From the NCBI GenBank assembly GCA_019918135.1, contig WBZZ01001002.1, forward strand, positions 15,001 through 79,000: a DNA stretch of 64,000 nucleotides, read 5' to 3'. A model generated the notes under the pieces. The model was not told the DNA's origin, ran no database searches, and saw only the letters and a list, made by a program, of their open reading frames with translations. Positions 11,114 to 19,845 of this stretch are shown here, one piece after another (within the stretch, counting starts at the first letter, position 1; the number at the start of each line of letters is the position of its first letter). Both the position numbers and the translations under genes were made by a program. This DNA comes from Paulinella micropora. Taxonomy: Eukaryota; Cercozoa; Imbricatea; Euglyphida; Paulinellidae.

Positions 11114-11220
11114 GGTTCTGCTTGCTTCGTTTTCTTTTCTATCCAAGCATTAAATGAAGCCCATCCTTCCGCAGATGTTTTGATGTTTTTCGTTGTTTCG
11201 TGTTTGATTAAAAAATTGTA
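10480..11220 (-). pseudogene. Adenain/Ulp1-like maturation protease (fossil)
   Basis: The minus strand carries, from 11220 down, a Gln-rich and Pro-Gly-rich leader, then LMTDEIDDIMKKHDWYLGT, then a piece with GSHWIAVWVD, which is the catalytic His region of the adenovirus-type cysteine proteases that mature Polinton capsids. Gene order (protease, penton, major capsid) fits this group. It is broken, and the catalytic Cys region could not be read with confidence. The Gln run (about 11078-11111) is a CAA-type trinucleotide repeat. Confidence 0.6.
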
Positions 11221-11872
11221 AAGTCTTTTTGTAATTAACAACTTTTCCTCCCTTGACAAGGATAACTACAATACCAGCTTTTTCTAAATCTTGAACAGCG
11301 CCTAGCTCGTGCACGCGAGCTGGCTCAACGGTGCCGCTCGGGCCGAGGACGCGGGACACGAACTCCGCTGGCGTCAGGCGGACCGCCTGCTGCAAAGGAC
11401 TGGGCTCACCAATTAGCAATCCGTGCAGGAGGGGACGATCCCTGGCCAGAGCGTTGTCGAGGGGCGCGGCGCACAGGCCCCGCAAACGAGGTTCCGCCCG
11501 GGCGGGCGCCAGATCTTGTAGTGTTTCGGCCGGCCGCGCGGACGATAGGTGCAGGAACATGCCCTTGGTGGGTAGCCGCAGCAGAAAAGAATGGAACATG
11601 CAGCGGGCCTGGGCAAAGGCTATGATCTTGGACCACAAGCGCTTGTGGCCCGGCCCAAGCTCGCTCTCGAACTCGTCAAACCACACGTGCGGCGACACTC
11701 GGTCCCTGCTGATTGGTTCTGCGCCCGCGTTCAGCACGACTTCAACGCAGGCCCCTGCTCGTGACTCCAGGACCTCGCGCAGGCTTGGTAGCGACTTGAT
11801 CTCCGTGGATCTCATGAAGCAAAGCGGATTGGCAGTAGGAGCAGCAACGTCGGAAGGCAGGGATTCGCTCAT
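11150..11872 (-). CDS. Unknown ORF straddling the composition boundary
   Basis: ATG at 11872 gives MSESLPSDVAAPTANP; the ORF runs 240 residues to 11150. About the first 210 residues use the G+C-rich codons of the right-hand block; the last 30 fall in the A+T-rich Polinton sequence and probably are not native. No family recognised; Leu/Ala/Arg-rich and predicted soluble. Any longer frame upstream of 11872 runs into low-complexity sequence. It marks where the G+C-rich block begins. Confidence 0.55.
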   Translation of the reverse strand: MSESLPSDVAAPTANPLCFMRSTEIKSLPSLREVLESRAGACVEVVLNAGAEPISRDRVSPHVWFDEFESELGPGHKRLWSKIIAFAQARCMFHSFLLRLPTKGMFLHLSSARPAETLQDLAPARAEPRLRGLCAAPLDNALARDRPLLHGLLIGEPSPLQQAVRLTPAEFVSRVLGPSGTVEPARVHELGAVQDLEKAGIVVILVKGGKVVNYKKTLQFFNQTRNNEKHQNICGRMGFI

Positions 11873-12102
11873 TCGTTGTTTTTTTCCTGTTAGCAGGAAG
11901 AAAAAAAACCAGCCAAAATTGGTGTGTAAATGTCTTGGGTGCAGTAAGGCGCGATGTTTGCTCAATGCGTGTGTGTGTAAGTTTCTTTTTGTTGGACAGT
12001 AAAACTCGCGCACACAACTAGAAATAGACAGATAGAAAAATAGAAAGGGGAGATCGCATAACTCTCTGCAGATACACATAACGCATGGATACATTACAAA
12101 CA

Positions 12103-12312
12103 CCTGCACACACACACAGTCACACACACACAGTCACACACACACAGTCACACACACACAGTCACACACACAGTCACACATACACACACAACTCTTGGTG
12201 TACACGTTCAGCAAAAGAAACACACACACACAATTCTCTGTGTACACGTTCAGCCCAAGAAACACGCACGGAGTAACACACACACACACACACACACACA
12301 CGCAACTTTCTG
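12103..12312. repeat. (CA)n / CACAGT microsatellite
   Basis: CA repeats interspersed with CACAGT units and two copies of a 'tctGTGTACACGTTCAGC' segment (about 12196 and 12240). ORFs here encode Thr-His repeats and are not genes. Confidence 0.9.
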
Positions 12313-12380
12313 TTTGTATACGACGACAGATAGCAAAGTCATTTCATGTGAATAGAGGGGGGGAGGGGCCGATCCTTCTA

Positions 12381-12600
12381 ACATTGGGCAAACCCAATGT
12401 TGCCAACATTGGGTTTGCGCAATGGGTTTGCGTACAGCTACGATGCCGACATCATTGGGCAAACCCATTGTTGACAGAATTGGGTTTGCGCAATGGGTTG
12501 CGTACAAAAGGGGGGGCCCGACAGCTACGATGCCGGCATCATTGGGCAAACCCAATGTTGGCAGCATTGGGCGACTTTAATGGGCTGTTTGCTCAATGTT
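12381..12600. repeat. ATTGGG palindromic tandem repeat, site 1
   Basis: About three imperfect units of 75-90 bases. Each contains the hairpin CATTGGG-CAAA-CCCAATG, or a close variant, followed by GGGTTTGCGCAATGGG; two units begin with ACAGCTACGATGCCG. The unit is rich in overlapping inverted repeats. A diverged set occurs at 29428-29570. Both sites lie between CA/TG microsatellites. It could be a satellite or MITE remnant, or a replication/recombination signal. Confidence 0.75.
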
Positions 12601-12754
12601 GGTCATTGTGAACCCGTCAGATGTCGGCCCTCCCCTCCCTCCTTTATGATGTGCGTGTGACGTGCGAATATGATATCTCTCTTTCTGTCACCTTTTTAAC
12701 ACAACAGAAAAAAGCAGTGACTCACACATATAAGGCTTTATACGCCTACAACAC

Positions 12755-12868
12755 ACACAGTCACACACACAGTCACACACACCTGCACAGTCACATACAC
12801 ACACTTGCACACAGTCACACATACAGACTGCACACAGTCACACACACACTTGCACACAGTCACACAGT
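12755..12868. repeat. (CA)n / CACAGT microsatellite
   Basis: CA repeats broken by CAGT and TGCACAG units, like the tract at 12.1-12.3 kb. Together the two tracts frame the ATTGGG repeat. Confidence 0.85.
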
Positions 12869-12870
12869 GA

Positions 12871-13181
12871 CCCTGGGAAGGGGTTTTGAGAAATACGGGA
12901 TCACCGGCGCAGTTCCCTACCATTACTACGAAAACGGAGAAGAGTTGGATGCGCACGGCCTGTTTAACATTGACGTGGGCAGACGCTACGGCGAATATGT
13001 ACCCGTTAGTGCGCGCTTGGTGTTGTACTGCAAACACACAATCCGGCAAAACAATGATGGAACTCAGCTTGTCGCTCGACCAAAGAAGTCACAAGTGCGA
13101 ACACCAATTCCTCAGGCATCTGCCACTGGACTGCATTATATCACAGCAGCAACTAAATCACAGAAGCCGTCCAGAAAATAA
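12871..13181 (+). CDS. Fragment of an unknown protein
   Basis: The frame leaving the CA tract becomes protein-like at GRGFEKYGITGAVPYHYYEN and continues through DAHGLFNIDVGRRYGEYVP. Composition here is balanced, in contrast to the low-complexity start. A further short coding-like ORF with ATG at 13193 (51 codons; WEELLEIGVKTPIQRKWLNG and a Cys-Asp-rich end) lies just downstream. Neither is recognised. They may be parts of one fossil or spliced gene; the evidence does not decide. Confidence 0.35.
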
Positions 13182-13511
13182 TTCCGTTGCCGATGCTGAA
13201 TTTGTTGGCCTACAGAGCTGAACGAGACTGCACCTTGGAGTGGGAAGAGCTGCTCGAGATAGGTGTAAAGACTCCTATCCAACGCAAGTGGCTCAACGGC
13301 AGTCCCAAGGGAGTCTGTGCTGATTGCAGTGACTCTGACTGTGACTAAAAGCGACCCAAACACACGGAGATAGGGATTCTGTTGCGCATCATCAGGAGAT
13401 TCTAGTCTTTTCTTTTTTAGTTTTCGGCGCTGTTCAGAGTTTTTTAAAAAAAAAGAGATTTTCCTGTTTTTTTTAATTAAAAGCCATGTTTTTCTGCAAT
13501 CGGCCTATTAT

Positions 13512-14204
13512 TTAGGACGGCTCCGGCATTTTCGACTGCGCGCCGGCCTGTAGTTTGACGCTGGCTAGCACTAGGCTCTGGTATTTTCTAAAGCTGTTCT
13601 CGTCTATCTCTCGCACTGTCCCGTCGTCGTTCTCGCGCAGCAGGCCCTGCGTCACCAGGTGGTACAGCAGCGCCTGGTTCGTGCGCATAGCGTTCTTTCT
13701 GAAAACCTCCGGGGGCATGGCGCGGTGGCTCACGATGTGCAACCGTATGCTGCTCAGCAGCCAGTGCTGGTTGCACTCTTCCTGCCAGCGCCGCCGGTAC
13801 CACTGCTGCACACACCGCAGCACTACTAGTGGGCTCCTGTCACCCCACTCGTCGAACAAGCTCTGCAAGTGCGCAAAGTCTCTGTTGTCGCATTGTCCTC
13901 TGGGCAGGAACTGGCACGCGAAGCAGAAAGATTCGTCCGCGCCCGGGTTCTGCTGGGCGTCCTCCCGCTCGGCCTCCGCTAGACCCGGGTACAGGCTCAG
14001 CGGGCGCATCGGCTCTGGCGGCGCGTTCGCATCTCCGGCCCCGTCGTAGTCATTGTAATTCTGCCACCGCTGGGGTGACGTGCTTGGTCCGTGCTTCGTG
14101 CTGCGCGGCGCGAACAGGCCCGTGTACCTGTCGTCGTCATCGTCGGCCGCCCCGTCATTGCCGCGGAATTCGAACGGCACCAGCGCGGACGCCACGTGTT
14201 CCAT
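13512..14204 (-). CDS. Unknown Cys/His protein, large-virus-like (230 aa)
   Basis: ATG at 14204 (MEHVASALVPFEF). An acidic Asp run (about residues 20-25) is followed by a Cys cluster FCFACQFLPRGQC and a helical core including SIRLHIVSHRAMPPEVF and TNQALLYHLVTQGLL. The Cys-x2-Cys with the His-x4-His-type stretch could bind zinc. The layout resembles small conserved proteins of unknown function in large DNA viruses, but I cannot name a family. The start region and promoter are duplicated at 15.9 kb. A poly(G) tract lies about 365 bases upstream. Confidence 0.6.
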   Translation of the reverse strand: MEHVASALVPFEFRGNDGAADDDDDRYTGLFAPRSTKHGPSTSPQRWQNYNDYDGAGDANAPPEPMRPLSLYPGLAEAEREDAQQNPGADESFCFACQFLPRGQCDNRDFAHLQSLFDEWGDRSPLVVLRCVQQWYRRRWQEECNQHWLLSSIRLHIVSHRAMPPEVFRKNAMRTNQALLYHLVTQGLLRENDDGTVREIDENSFRKYQSLVLASVKLQAGAQSKMPEPS

Positions 14205-14330
14205 TCCGAACGCGGTGTGAGTGGAACGGCTTTTTACAAAGTAAGCCACCCAAGCAAAAAAGTGTTGGCAAAAGTGGGAAGGAGAAAGGAAAAGGCGCAC
14301 GACCGCCCTTCTTTTGCTACGGGACTCCCT
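14155..14330. repeat. Direct repeat, copy A (start codon plus promoter)
   Basis: About 175 bases that recur at 15911-16090: GCCACGTGTTCCATTCCGAA, then AACGGCTTTTTACAAAGTAA and GCCACCCAAGCAAAAAA, then GTTGGCAAAAGTGGGAAGG. Copy A spans the first codons and upstream region of the 13512-14204 gene, so the shared block includes its presumed promoter. Confidence 0.85.
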
Positions 14331-14732
14331 ACCACTCTTTTTTGCTTACACAGTTTTTTTCCCCTCCCACTCTCACCCACCTTTCGATTATTTTATCATC
14401 TCTTTTCGGGGGCAGCACGGCGGGCGGGAAATTGTTTGGTAGCCTAAAATGTATTCCCGCCCGCCCCGCGTCGCTGCGCCTTTTCCCCTACTCTCGCCGT
14501 TCTCGCCGTTCCCCTCCCCCGGCATTTACGAAAAAAAGTGCAAGCACGCACGGGAAACGGCGACAGGGGGGGGGGGGAGTTTTGGAGAAAGAGAGAGAGG
14601 CCCCCCTTTGTCACCTCTTCTGTCTTTTGTGTCCGAGGCTCTCGCCGCATTGCCTGCAGTGTGCGACCACCTCCTGGGCAAAACCAGCTGCTAGCACGCC
14701 CGGCAGGCCATCGCGTACCCCAATAGCGCTCG

Positions 14733-15641
14733 CTAACTGCTGGACGACGCCTGGCTCGCGGACCCGTACAACCCTGGCGAGGCCGCCCAGATATCCCGCA
14801 GTAGCTCTTGGAGCTGCCCAACCACGCCTTGCACTTGTGCCGACGCGGTGGACAGGTTTTTGAGCAGGGCAATGAGCACTCTCGTCCGGTAGTAACCGAG
14901 CCATTGAAACCACGCTAGCAAAGTGCCGCGAATTTCCAACTCTTGCAGCCAGGCACCTGGGATGTCTGCCGCTCGTAGCAGCGGACGTAGCTCCTCTGGC
15001 AAAATCGTAAGACTGCTAGAAAGTATTTCTTTGTGATCGGCCTCGACGAACAGGGGGCGGTGCCCCGCAAATCGCAATTCTTGGTCTAACTCCATCACGG
15101 CCTCAACTACGCTCTTGGTCGACAAGTACCTGGGTTCCTCCGTAATTAGCTTAGTCAAGGCTCGCGAGAGCAGATGACATTTTTGTTGGTTATCGGAGGT
15201 GGAACGCCTCCTGCTTGTGGCGGGTCCCCACATAAGTCTTTCCGCCATTGGTACACCACCACCACTTGCCGGGAATGGACCACCTGTAGGATAAGGCCAG
15301 CTGACACGCAACGTAACATGGCATTGAGCGTCGACCACTTCGCCCTTACGATTGTACTTTATTCGCTTGGTGAGATACGTAGTTACTTCGTCCCCGTTTT
15401 CCTCGGTTGTCAAGCGCCGATCTTCGTTCGTCAAGGTATGCAGACACAGCATTTTGTTTCCTATTCCGGCTTCTAGCCAATCGGCTAGCATGCCGGGGTC
15501 CTTGGTGGTCATCCTCGTTTCGTTCAGTGACAAAAAATCAGGCATAAGACATAGCTTGGGAGATCTTTCCCGGCTGAGCGTCTCAACCGCGATCGCTTGT
15601 CCGATCGCGGCTAGCCCCTTCCGCACGGTACTCGCGGGCAC
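14733..15641 (-). CDS. Unknown protein (about 300 aa)
   Basis: A long minus-strand frame with balanced, protein-like composition; helix-rich (LLRAADIPGAWLQELEIRG; LIALLKNLSTASAQVQ). No Met codon sits at the 5' end of this frame, and coding-like sequence continues to an ATG at 15762, so the true start is unsettled. No family recognised. It lies between the two copies of the duplicated promoter segment and reads in the same direction as the 13512-14204 gene. Confidence 0.5.
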   Translation of the reverse strand: MPASTVRKGLAAIGQAIAVETLSRERSPKLCLMPDFLSLNETRMTTKDPGMLADWLEAGIGNKMLCLHTLTNEDRRLTTEENGDEVTTYLTKRIKYNRKGEVVDAQCHVTLRVSWPYPTGGPFPASGGGVPMAERLMWGPATSRRRSTSDNQQKCHLLSRALTKLITEEPRYLSTKSVVEAVMELDQELRFAGHRPLFVEADHKEILSSSLTILPEELRPLLRAADIPGAWLQELEIRGTLLAWFQWLGYYRTRVLIALLKNLSTASAQVQGVVGQLQELLRDIWAASPGLYGSASQASSSS

Positions 15642-15910
15642 TTGGTACTTGTACTTCGCTGATACAACTCGTGGTTTCTGCCAGACATCTCATTTTTTCT
15701 GCTCTGCCTCCTTCAGCTCGTACCACTTCACCGTCACCTCCACAATCTCGCTGTCGGTAGCCATGCGCTGTTTTCGCCACTTTTTTTATTGTAACTTTGC
15801 TTCTTAGACATTTCTAAGAGCTAACAAGATTTTTCTTTCTGAACGAGAAAGAGAAGGGACCTAAAGAGAAAAAAGAGCGAGACAAAGAAAGGTGGGGAGG
15901 GGGGGGGACG

Positions 15911-16090
15911 TCATTGCCGCGGAACAGCGCGTACGCCACGTGTTCCATTCCGAATGTGGTGTGGAACGGCTTTTACAAAGTAAGCCACCCAAGCAAAAAA
16001 GAATTCGGTGTGTTGGCAAAAGTGGGAAGGGGGGGGGGGAAAGGCGCGCGGCCGCCCTTCTTTTTCGCAAGGGTGTTTTGCTCCTTTCTT
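15911..16090. repeat. Direct repeat, copy B (orphan start plus promoter)
   Basis: The second copy of the 14155-14330 segment. It contains the same ATG context (minus strand, ATGGAACACGTGGCG) and about a dozen matching codons, then diverges into unrelated low-complexity sequence, so it is a promoter-and-start duplicate without its gene. On the plus strand it lies just upstream of the 16277 membrane-protein gene. Confidence 0.8.
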
Positions 16091-16276
16091 TTACCGGTTC
16101 TCCCTTGTTTGGCCAGCCCCCGCCCCTTTTTTCTACAGGTCCGCCTCCCCCCCTCACCCACTTTCTCTCTAGAGGGGCGGCGGTGAAGTTTGGCGGGGGG
16201 GGAACGTAGCTTGTCGGCAAAAGCTGTTTTTCCCGCACTCGGGCCAACAGAAACGAAGCAGGACAAGAAAAAAGGA

Positions 16277-16984
16277 ATGACCAAAGCGGAGTGCATGTTA
16301 GTCGTAGCCTTTGCGGTGTTTTGGATGATTGCGGGACTAATAGGACTATTAGTAGCGTTTATAGAGAAACCGCTAAAATCTGATTCGCAAGACCAGTGTG
16401 ATCTCAGCTCCTCGAATCTAACCCGCTTGGTGGGTTCAGCCTTGTTGTATGACGAGAGATCTTGCCAGTGTCTGAGCGTGGTGCCCGAGGGGAACGAGTC
16501 GGAACCCGCCTGGCTAGGGCTGCGGATGCAGGAATGCAGCACCGCCAATGCTGCACTGCAAACCTTTGGACTTTTCAACGTCTCGAATTTCAGCAGCTGC
16601 GTCATGTCCCAAAAGAAGCAGGACGAACTCTTTGACGACAGGATCTATCTGCTTTTGTACAATCATCCTGCAAGTGTAAATAAGTACGGGCTTGCGCCAG
16701 GCGCACCCGACACCGACTGCGGGGGGTGCCTGGTGCTGAAGCAAATCAACGACTCAAACCATTCAGCTCTTGGCTGGTGGATCGCCTACGAAGAACGCGA
16801 CAATTCCTCCTCGATCTATGGCAAATGCATTCTGGTGCAACATCCCATTGCCCAGGGAATGGAGTACACATATGCCAACATAGAAAACAACGAGATCCGG
16901 GTTAGCAACCTTTCTTCCACGGCGCCGACCAAGGCCACTTTCCGGTTGCTGGACCCTTCTTTGTTGCCCCACAAAGGTCTTTAA
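16277..16984 (+). CDS. Type II membrane glycoprotein, Cys-rich
   Basis: 235 residues from ATG at 16277 (MTKAECMLVV). Residues about 6-28 form a single hydrophobic membrane segment (VVAFAVFWMIAGLIGLLVAF) with few residues before it, giving a type II topology. The remaining ectodomain has about eight N-glycosylation sequons (for example NLT, NES, NVS, NFS, NDS, NHS) and many cysteines. This suits a virion-surface or host-surface glycoprotein; no family recognised. A poly(G) tract lies upstream (16029-16038). The TAA stop overlaps an AATAAA signal (16983-16988). Confidence 0.75.
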   Translation: MTKAECMLVVAFAVFWMIAGLIGLLVAFIEKPLKSDSQDQCDLSSSNLTRLVGSALLYDERSCQCLSVVPEGNESEPAWLGLRMQECSTANAALQTFGLFNVSNFSSCVMSQKKQDELFDDRIYLLLYNHPASVNKYGLAPGAPDTDCGGCLVLKQINDSNHSALGWWIAYEERDNSSSIYGKCILVQHPIAQGMEYTYANIENNEIRVSNLSSTAPTKATFRLLDPSLLPHKGL

Positions 16985-17108
16985 TAAACTTTGTCTGCCT
17001 CACTCTTCGAGGCGAGCCCCGTGTGTGTGGGGGAAAGGGCGTCATGTGGCACCGCGCGCGTTACTTCTTTTCCGTAACTCGATCCTGCGTATTTCACCAA
17101 GGCCTCTC

Positions 17109-17555
17109 TCAGCCAGGCTCGCCCTCATGCTCCTTTTTAATATTGGCGGGGGGTCGTCTTTCCAAGCCGCCCCCGTCGTGCAGAATATCGCGCAGCAGCA
17201 GCGCCAGGTCAGGCTCTAGCCGGGGCCTGGCACTTGTCACCAAGAATTTCAGGTCGTCTTCGGTCAGCCGCAGCAGGCCCGCGCGATCGCGGTATTGCAA
17301 GGTGCGCAGCACCGTGGCCAGCGCGGGCCCCTGCACGCCCTGCGCCTCGAGCTCCGTCCGCAGCCAGCGCTGGGCCTCTGCTCGCGCAGGGGCTTGCGGC
17401 GGTGCCGCGATCGGCGAACGTTGCGCGGCTACTGCTGCTACAGACGGTAGTACTAGGCCCTTGGGCTCCGGCGGTAGGCCCTTGGGCTCCTCGGTCCGTG
17501 CCGCCCAGCCGGCCAACAAGCCCTGGAAGCCGGGTGAGGAATTTGCTGTCGCCAT
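17109..17555 (-). CDS. SAM-domain-like small protein (148 aa)
   Basis: ATG at 17555 (MATANSSPGFQ). The N-terminal half is Pro/Ala-rich and disordered. The second half (VLRTLQYRDRAGLLRLTEDD through LLLRDIL) follows the SAM-domain pattern of helices with a 'LTEDDLK.L' signature. SAM domains mediate homo- or hetero-oligomerisation or RNA binding. The resemblance is by pattern only. A plus-strand ORF over the same bases is a shadow. Confidence 0.5.
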   Translation of the reverse strand: MATANSSPGFQGLLAGWAARTEEPKGLPPEPKGLVLPSVAAVAAQRSPIAAPPQAPARAEAQRWLRTELEAQGVQGPALATVLRTLQYRDRAGLLRLTEDDLKFLVTSARPRLEPDLALLLRDILHDGGGLERRPPANIKKEHEGEPG

Positions 17556-17567
17556 GCCACAGTCCAA

Positions 17568-17879
17568 TAATAGCTAAGCTCTTGAAAGACAGGGTGTTGT
17601 TTCCCTCCCGCCCGGCAGTTTCCCCCACCCCCCTCCCCTGCCATATCAAGAAGAAAAAGCCCCAACACAAACCCCCCCCCCCCCCGCCCAGCCCCCGCCC
17701 AAAAAAAAAGTGCGCGTGGCGGCCCCCCCCCCCCTTCCGCCGTCTTGCCCCCCCCACCTCTCCCTCCTCAAACCGTGCGTACATTCTGTCTCCTCACAAA
17801 ATACCGCATTATATATATTGTTTACTGAGAAAGTCTGTTTAAAAAACTGAGTTGCGTACTGAAAGGTTTAGCACTGTTT
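17568..17879. other. Intergenic, poly(C)-rich
   Basis: Contains C runs of 14 bases (17671-17684) and 12 bases (17726-17737). It separates the SAM-like gene, for which it is the upstream region, from the 3' end of the 17880 locus. No gene seen. Confidence 0.6.
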
Positions 17880-19064
17880 TTAACGCACAAGGTACTTCAC
17901 TGGCAGGCCCCTGGCCAAGAAGAAGGCCTCGGCCTGCGCGTCGCCATTTCGTGCTTGCCTGAGCGTTTCTATACGCAACGAATGTTCCTGACTGTCTTTG
18001 GTCACCAGCCCGCGCGGCTCCTCGAGCGAATACAGAAACACGTCATGTCCCAGAACTTCTTCGCCCAGCGTAGTCTCGAGCTCCAGGTCTCTAGCCAAGT
18101 CCGTGTCATCTTCGTTGCCAGCCACTTGCGCAAAGAATTCGTTCTTGGCCACGAGGTACAGGAAAAAATGCGCGAGAGGCAATTGGGTGGAGTTTTGGGT
18201 CCGACGTGGGAGTCTCCTGCACACTATCCGCACGATCTCGCTATAGATTTGGGTACCGTTGACCGCGTGGAAACGAGCCGACGCCGCAGGAGGCGCGGGG
18301 CGCAAGATTTCCGCGACCGCCTGCCGCAGCGCTTCGATTGCTGCGTCATTGGCTTGCTGCCAGACTTCAGGCTCGATCTCCTCTTCTGGTTCCTCTGTGT
18401 TCAGGTACTGGTCGCGCACGTTCTTGGTATAGGATGTGATAGCACGAGCTAGCCGTTCAACGAAAACTCTAGCTTGTTCAGTCATCAGCCGAGACCAACG
18501 CGGGTCTCCCTTGCAGGTCGAGCCAGGCGGGTAGTCGTTGCTGTCGCTCTCGCTAGCATCCTCCGCCGAGAACACGGGCACCGCGCCCAACAACAGCTTC
18601 CGGCGCTTGGCGGCCTTCTCTTCCTGCAAACTCGTGATGAGTTGCTGCTGCTTCAAGGCCATGTCCGCCAGCGCCAGCCGAGCAGTCTGCTCCTCGAGCC
18701 GAGCTGTCTGCTGCTCGATGATCCTCGAGTTGGCCTCGAGCAGCTTATCTTTCATCTCTACCATCGTGCCCAGCTGCGCGACCATGGTCTTCAGGGCTAC
18801 CGTGTTTGTCGAGTCGCCAAAGCCAGCCAGGCCGGTGCGCATAAGGTCGCGGACGTCTGTGGGCAGTTCTTGCCTGCGCACTGGCAAGGCTTTCTCGAGC
18901 GCCTCGTCGCCCGCCGCCGCTCTTGTTGCGATCCTGGCCATTTCTTTGCGCAGCTTCTTGCATCTCGGGTGCTCAAGGTGACTCAAAATTGTCAGCAGGC
19001 CCTTGAAGGTCGTGCATTGCGCAGCCCGGCCCTCGCCCTCCTTGACCTCCTGCGCCGGTGCCAC
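17880..19064 (-). CDS. BRO/KilA-like locus 1, C-terminal ORF (coiled coil)
   Basis: 394 codons with a non-ATG first codon. The first ~60 residues (AAQCTTFKGLLTILSHLEHP, then KKLRKEMARIATRAAAGDEA) correspond to the later part of the BRO-like domain shared with locus 2. A coiled coil follows (about residues 95-150; repeated Leu/Gln/Glu heptads around EQQTARLEEQTARLALADMA), then a basic KRRKLLL, an acidic linker and a helical C-terminal domain. Such proteins of large DNA viruses are thought to bind DNA and regulate transcription. The N-terminal part of the locus is the adjacent ORF at 19066-19461. Confidence 0.55.
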   Translation of the reverse strand: MAPAQEVKEGEGRAAQCTTFKGLLTILSHLEHPRCKKLRKEMARIATRAAAGDEALEKALPVRRQELPTDVRDLMRTGLAGFGDSTNTVALKTMVAQLGTMVEMKDKLLEANSRIIEQQTARLEEQTARLALADMALKQQQLITSLQEEKAAKRRKLLLGAVPVFSAEDASESDSNDYPPGSTCKGDPRWSRLMTEQARVFVERLARAITSYTKNVRDQYLNTEEPEEEIEPEVWQQANDAAIEALRQAVAEILRPAPPAASARFHAVNGTQIYSEIVRIVCRRLPRRTQNSTQLPLAHFFLYLVAKNEFFAQVAGNEDDTDLARDLELETTLGEEVLGHDVFLYSLEEPRGLVTKDSQEHSLRIETLRQARNGDAQAEAFFLARGLPVKYLVR

Positions 19065-19065
19065 C

Positions 19066-19461
19066 TCACGCTCGTCGACCCCGTGCGGCCCGCCGCGGAG
19101 ACGCGAAAAACTTCACGGGAAAATCAAACGTATTTTCCTGGTGGCACTCCTGGCCACTATTTGTCTGGGCGTCGATGTGTCGTCGGGCGGACCGGCCTAA
19201 CTTTAGTGCCACCTGTGACCACTTTTTTCTGGCGGAAGTTTCAGAACAATCCGTAAAGACACAAATGGCATCGGAAATGCAAAAGAAGCCGTCCTGACTG
19301 CGCCGGATGTTGGCGAAATCTGCTGGTTTCATGCCCATGAGCAATTGAGCTTCTTGCAAGACATTAGTGGGGTCCTCTGCTCCAACAGCGCTGGCTTCGC
19401 CAGGGGGCGCCGCCACGGTAGCCACGGAGGTAGGAGCAGCGGGGACTAGTTGTGTCTGCAT
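19066..19461 (-). CDS. BRO/KilA-like locus 1, N-terminal ORF
   Basis: ATG at 19461 (MQTQLVPAAPTSVATV). After a Pro/Ala leader the conserved part reads PADFANIRRSQDGFFCISDA, then TDCSETSARKKWSQVAL. This matches the layout of a family of DNA-binding-like domains common in protist giant viruses and related to BRO-N/KilA modules. The segment is nearly identical to 21401-21646 in locus 2, pointing to a recent duplication. C- and G-runs lie upstream (19560-19720). Confidence 0.55.
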   Translation of the reverse strand: MQTQLVPAAPTSVATVAAPPGEASAVGAEDPTNVLQEAQLLMGMKPADFANIRRSQDGFFCISDAICVFTDCSETSARKKWSQVALKLGRSARRHIDAQTNSGQECHQENTFDFPVKFFASPRRAARGRRA

Positions 19462-19845
19462 GTAGCGGTCTTGGCTTTGTTTTTGTTTGCCACGCCTTTT
19501 TATGAGTTGGACTGGTTTTGTAGGTGGTTCTCTTTTTTCGATTATGCGCATTCCCTTTACAACCCCCCCCCCCTCCTGGCCCTCGCTCAGACTCTTTCTT
19601 TCAGCTCCTTTCCTGCCGGTCGGCCCCCCCTTTTCTGTTTCTGTGGCAGGCAGAGTACGGACGGGAGGGAGGAGGGGGGGGGAAACAAGAAGGGTAGCCA
19701 ATGTGACGGAGGGGGGGGGCCGGGCGGGGAAAAAAAGAAGCCTCCCGCTCCCTGTCCTTTCTGCCTGGCTTCTTTTTTTAACCTTTCCGGGCCAGCAGGC
19801 CGTCGCGCCTATTTGGAGGAAAAGGAGCAGCGCACGCAAAAACAA

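Larger units (their letters stand above)
2922..11250. mobile_element. Fossil Polinton / Polinton-like virus (PLV)
   Basis: An A+T-rich block carries the core set of this group: protein-primed family B DNA polymerase on the plus strand, and lipase, major capsid protein, penton-like protein and maturation protease on the minus strand. The capsid and protease set distinguishes it from a plain DNA transposon. No packaging ATPase, integrase or terminal inverted repeats were recognised, so the ends are approximate. It is broken, with around ten interruptions, and looks old. The right border coincides with a base-composition step near 11.25 kb. Confidence 0.8.

Noticed and set aside
12621-12870. N-terminal half of a 186-codon ORF
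   Set aside because: Much of it is CA microsatellite; only the part after about 12871 is protein-like.
13829-14863. 344-codon plus-strand ORF
   Set aside because: Arg/Pro/Ser-rich and crosses poly(G) tracts and the end of a convincing minus-strand gene; not protein-like.
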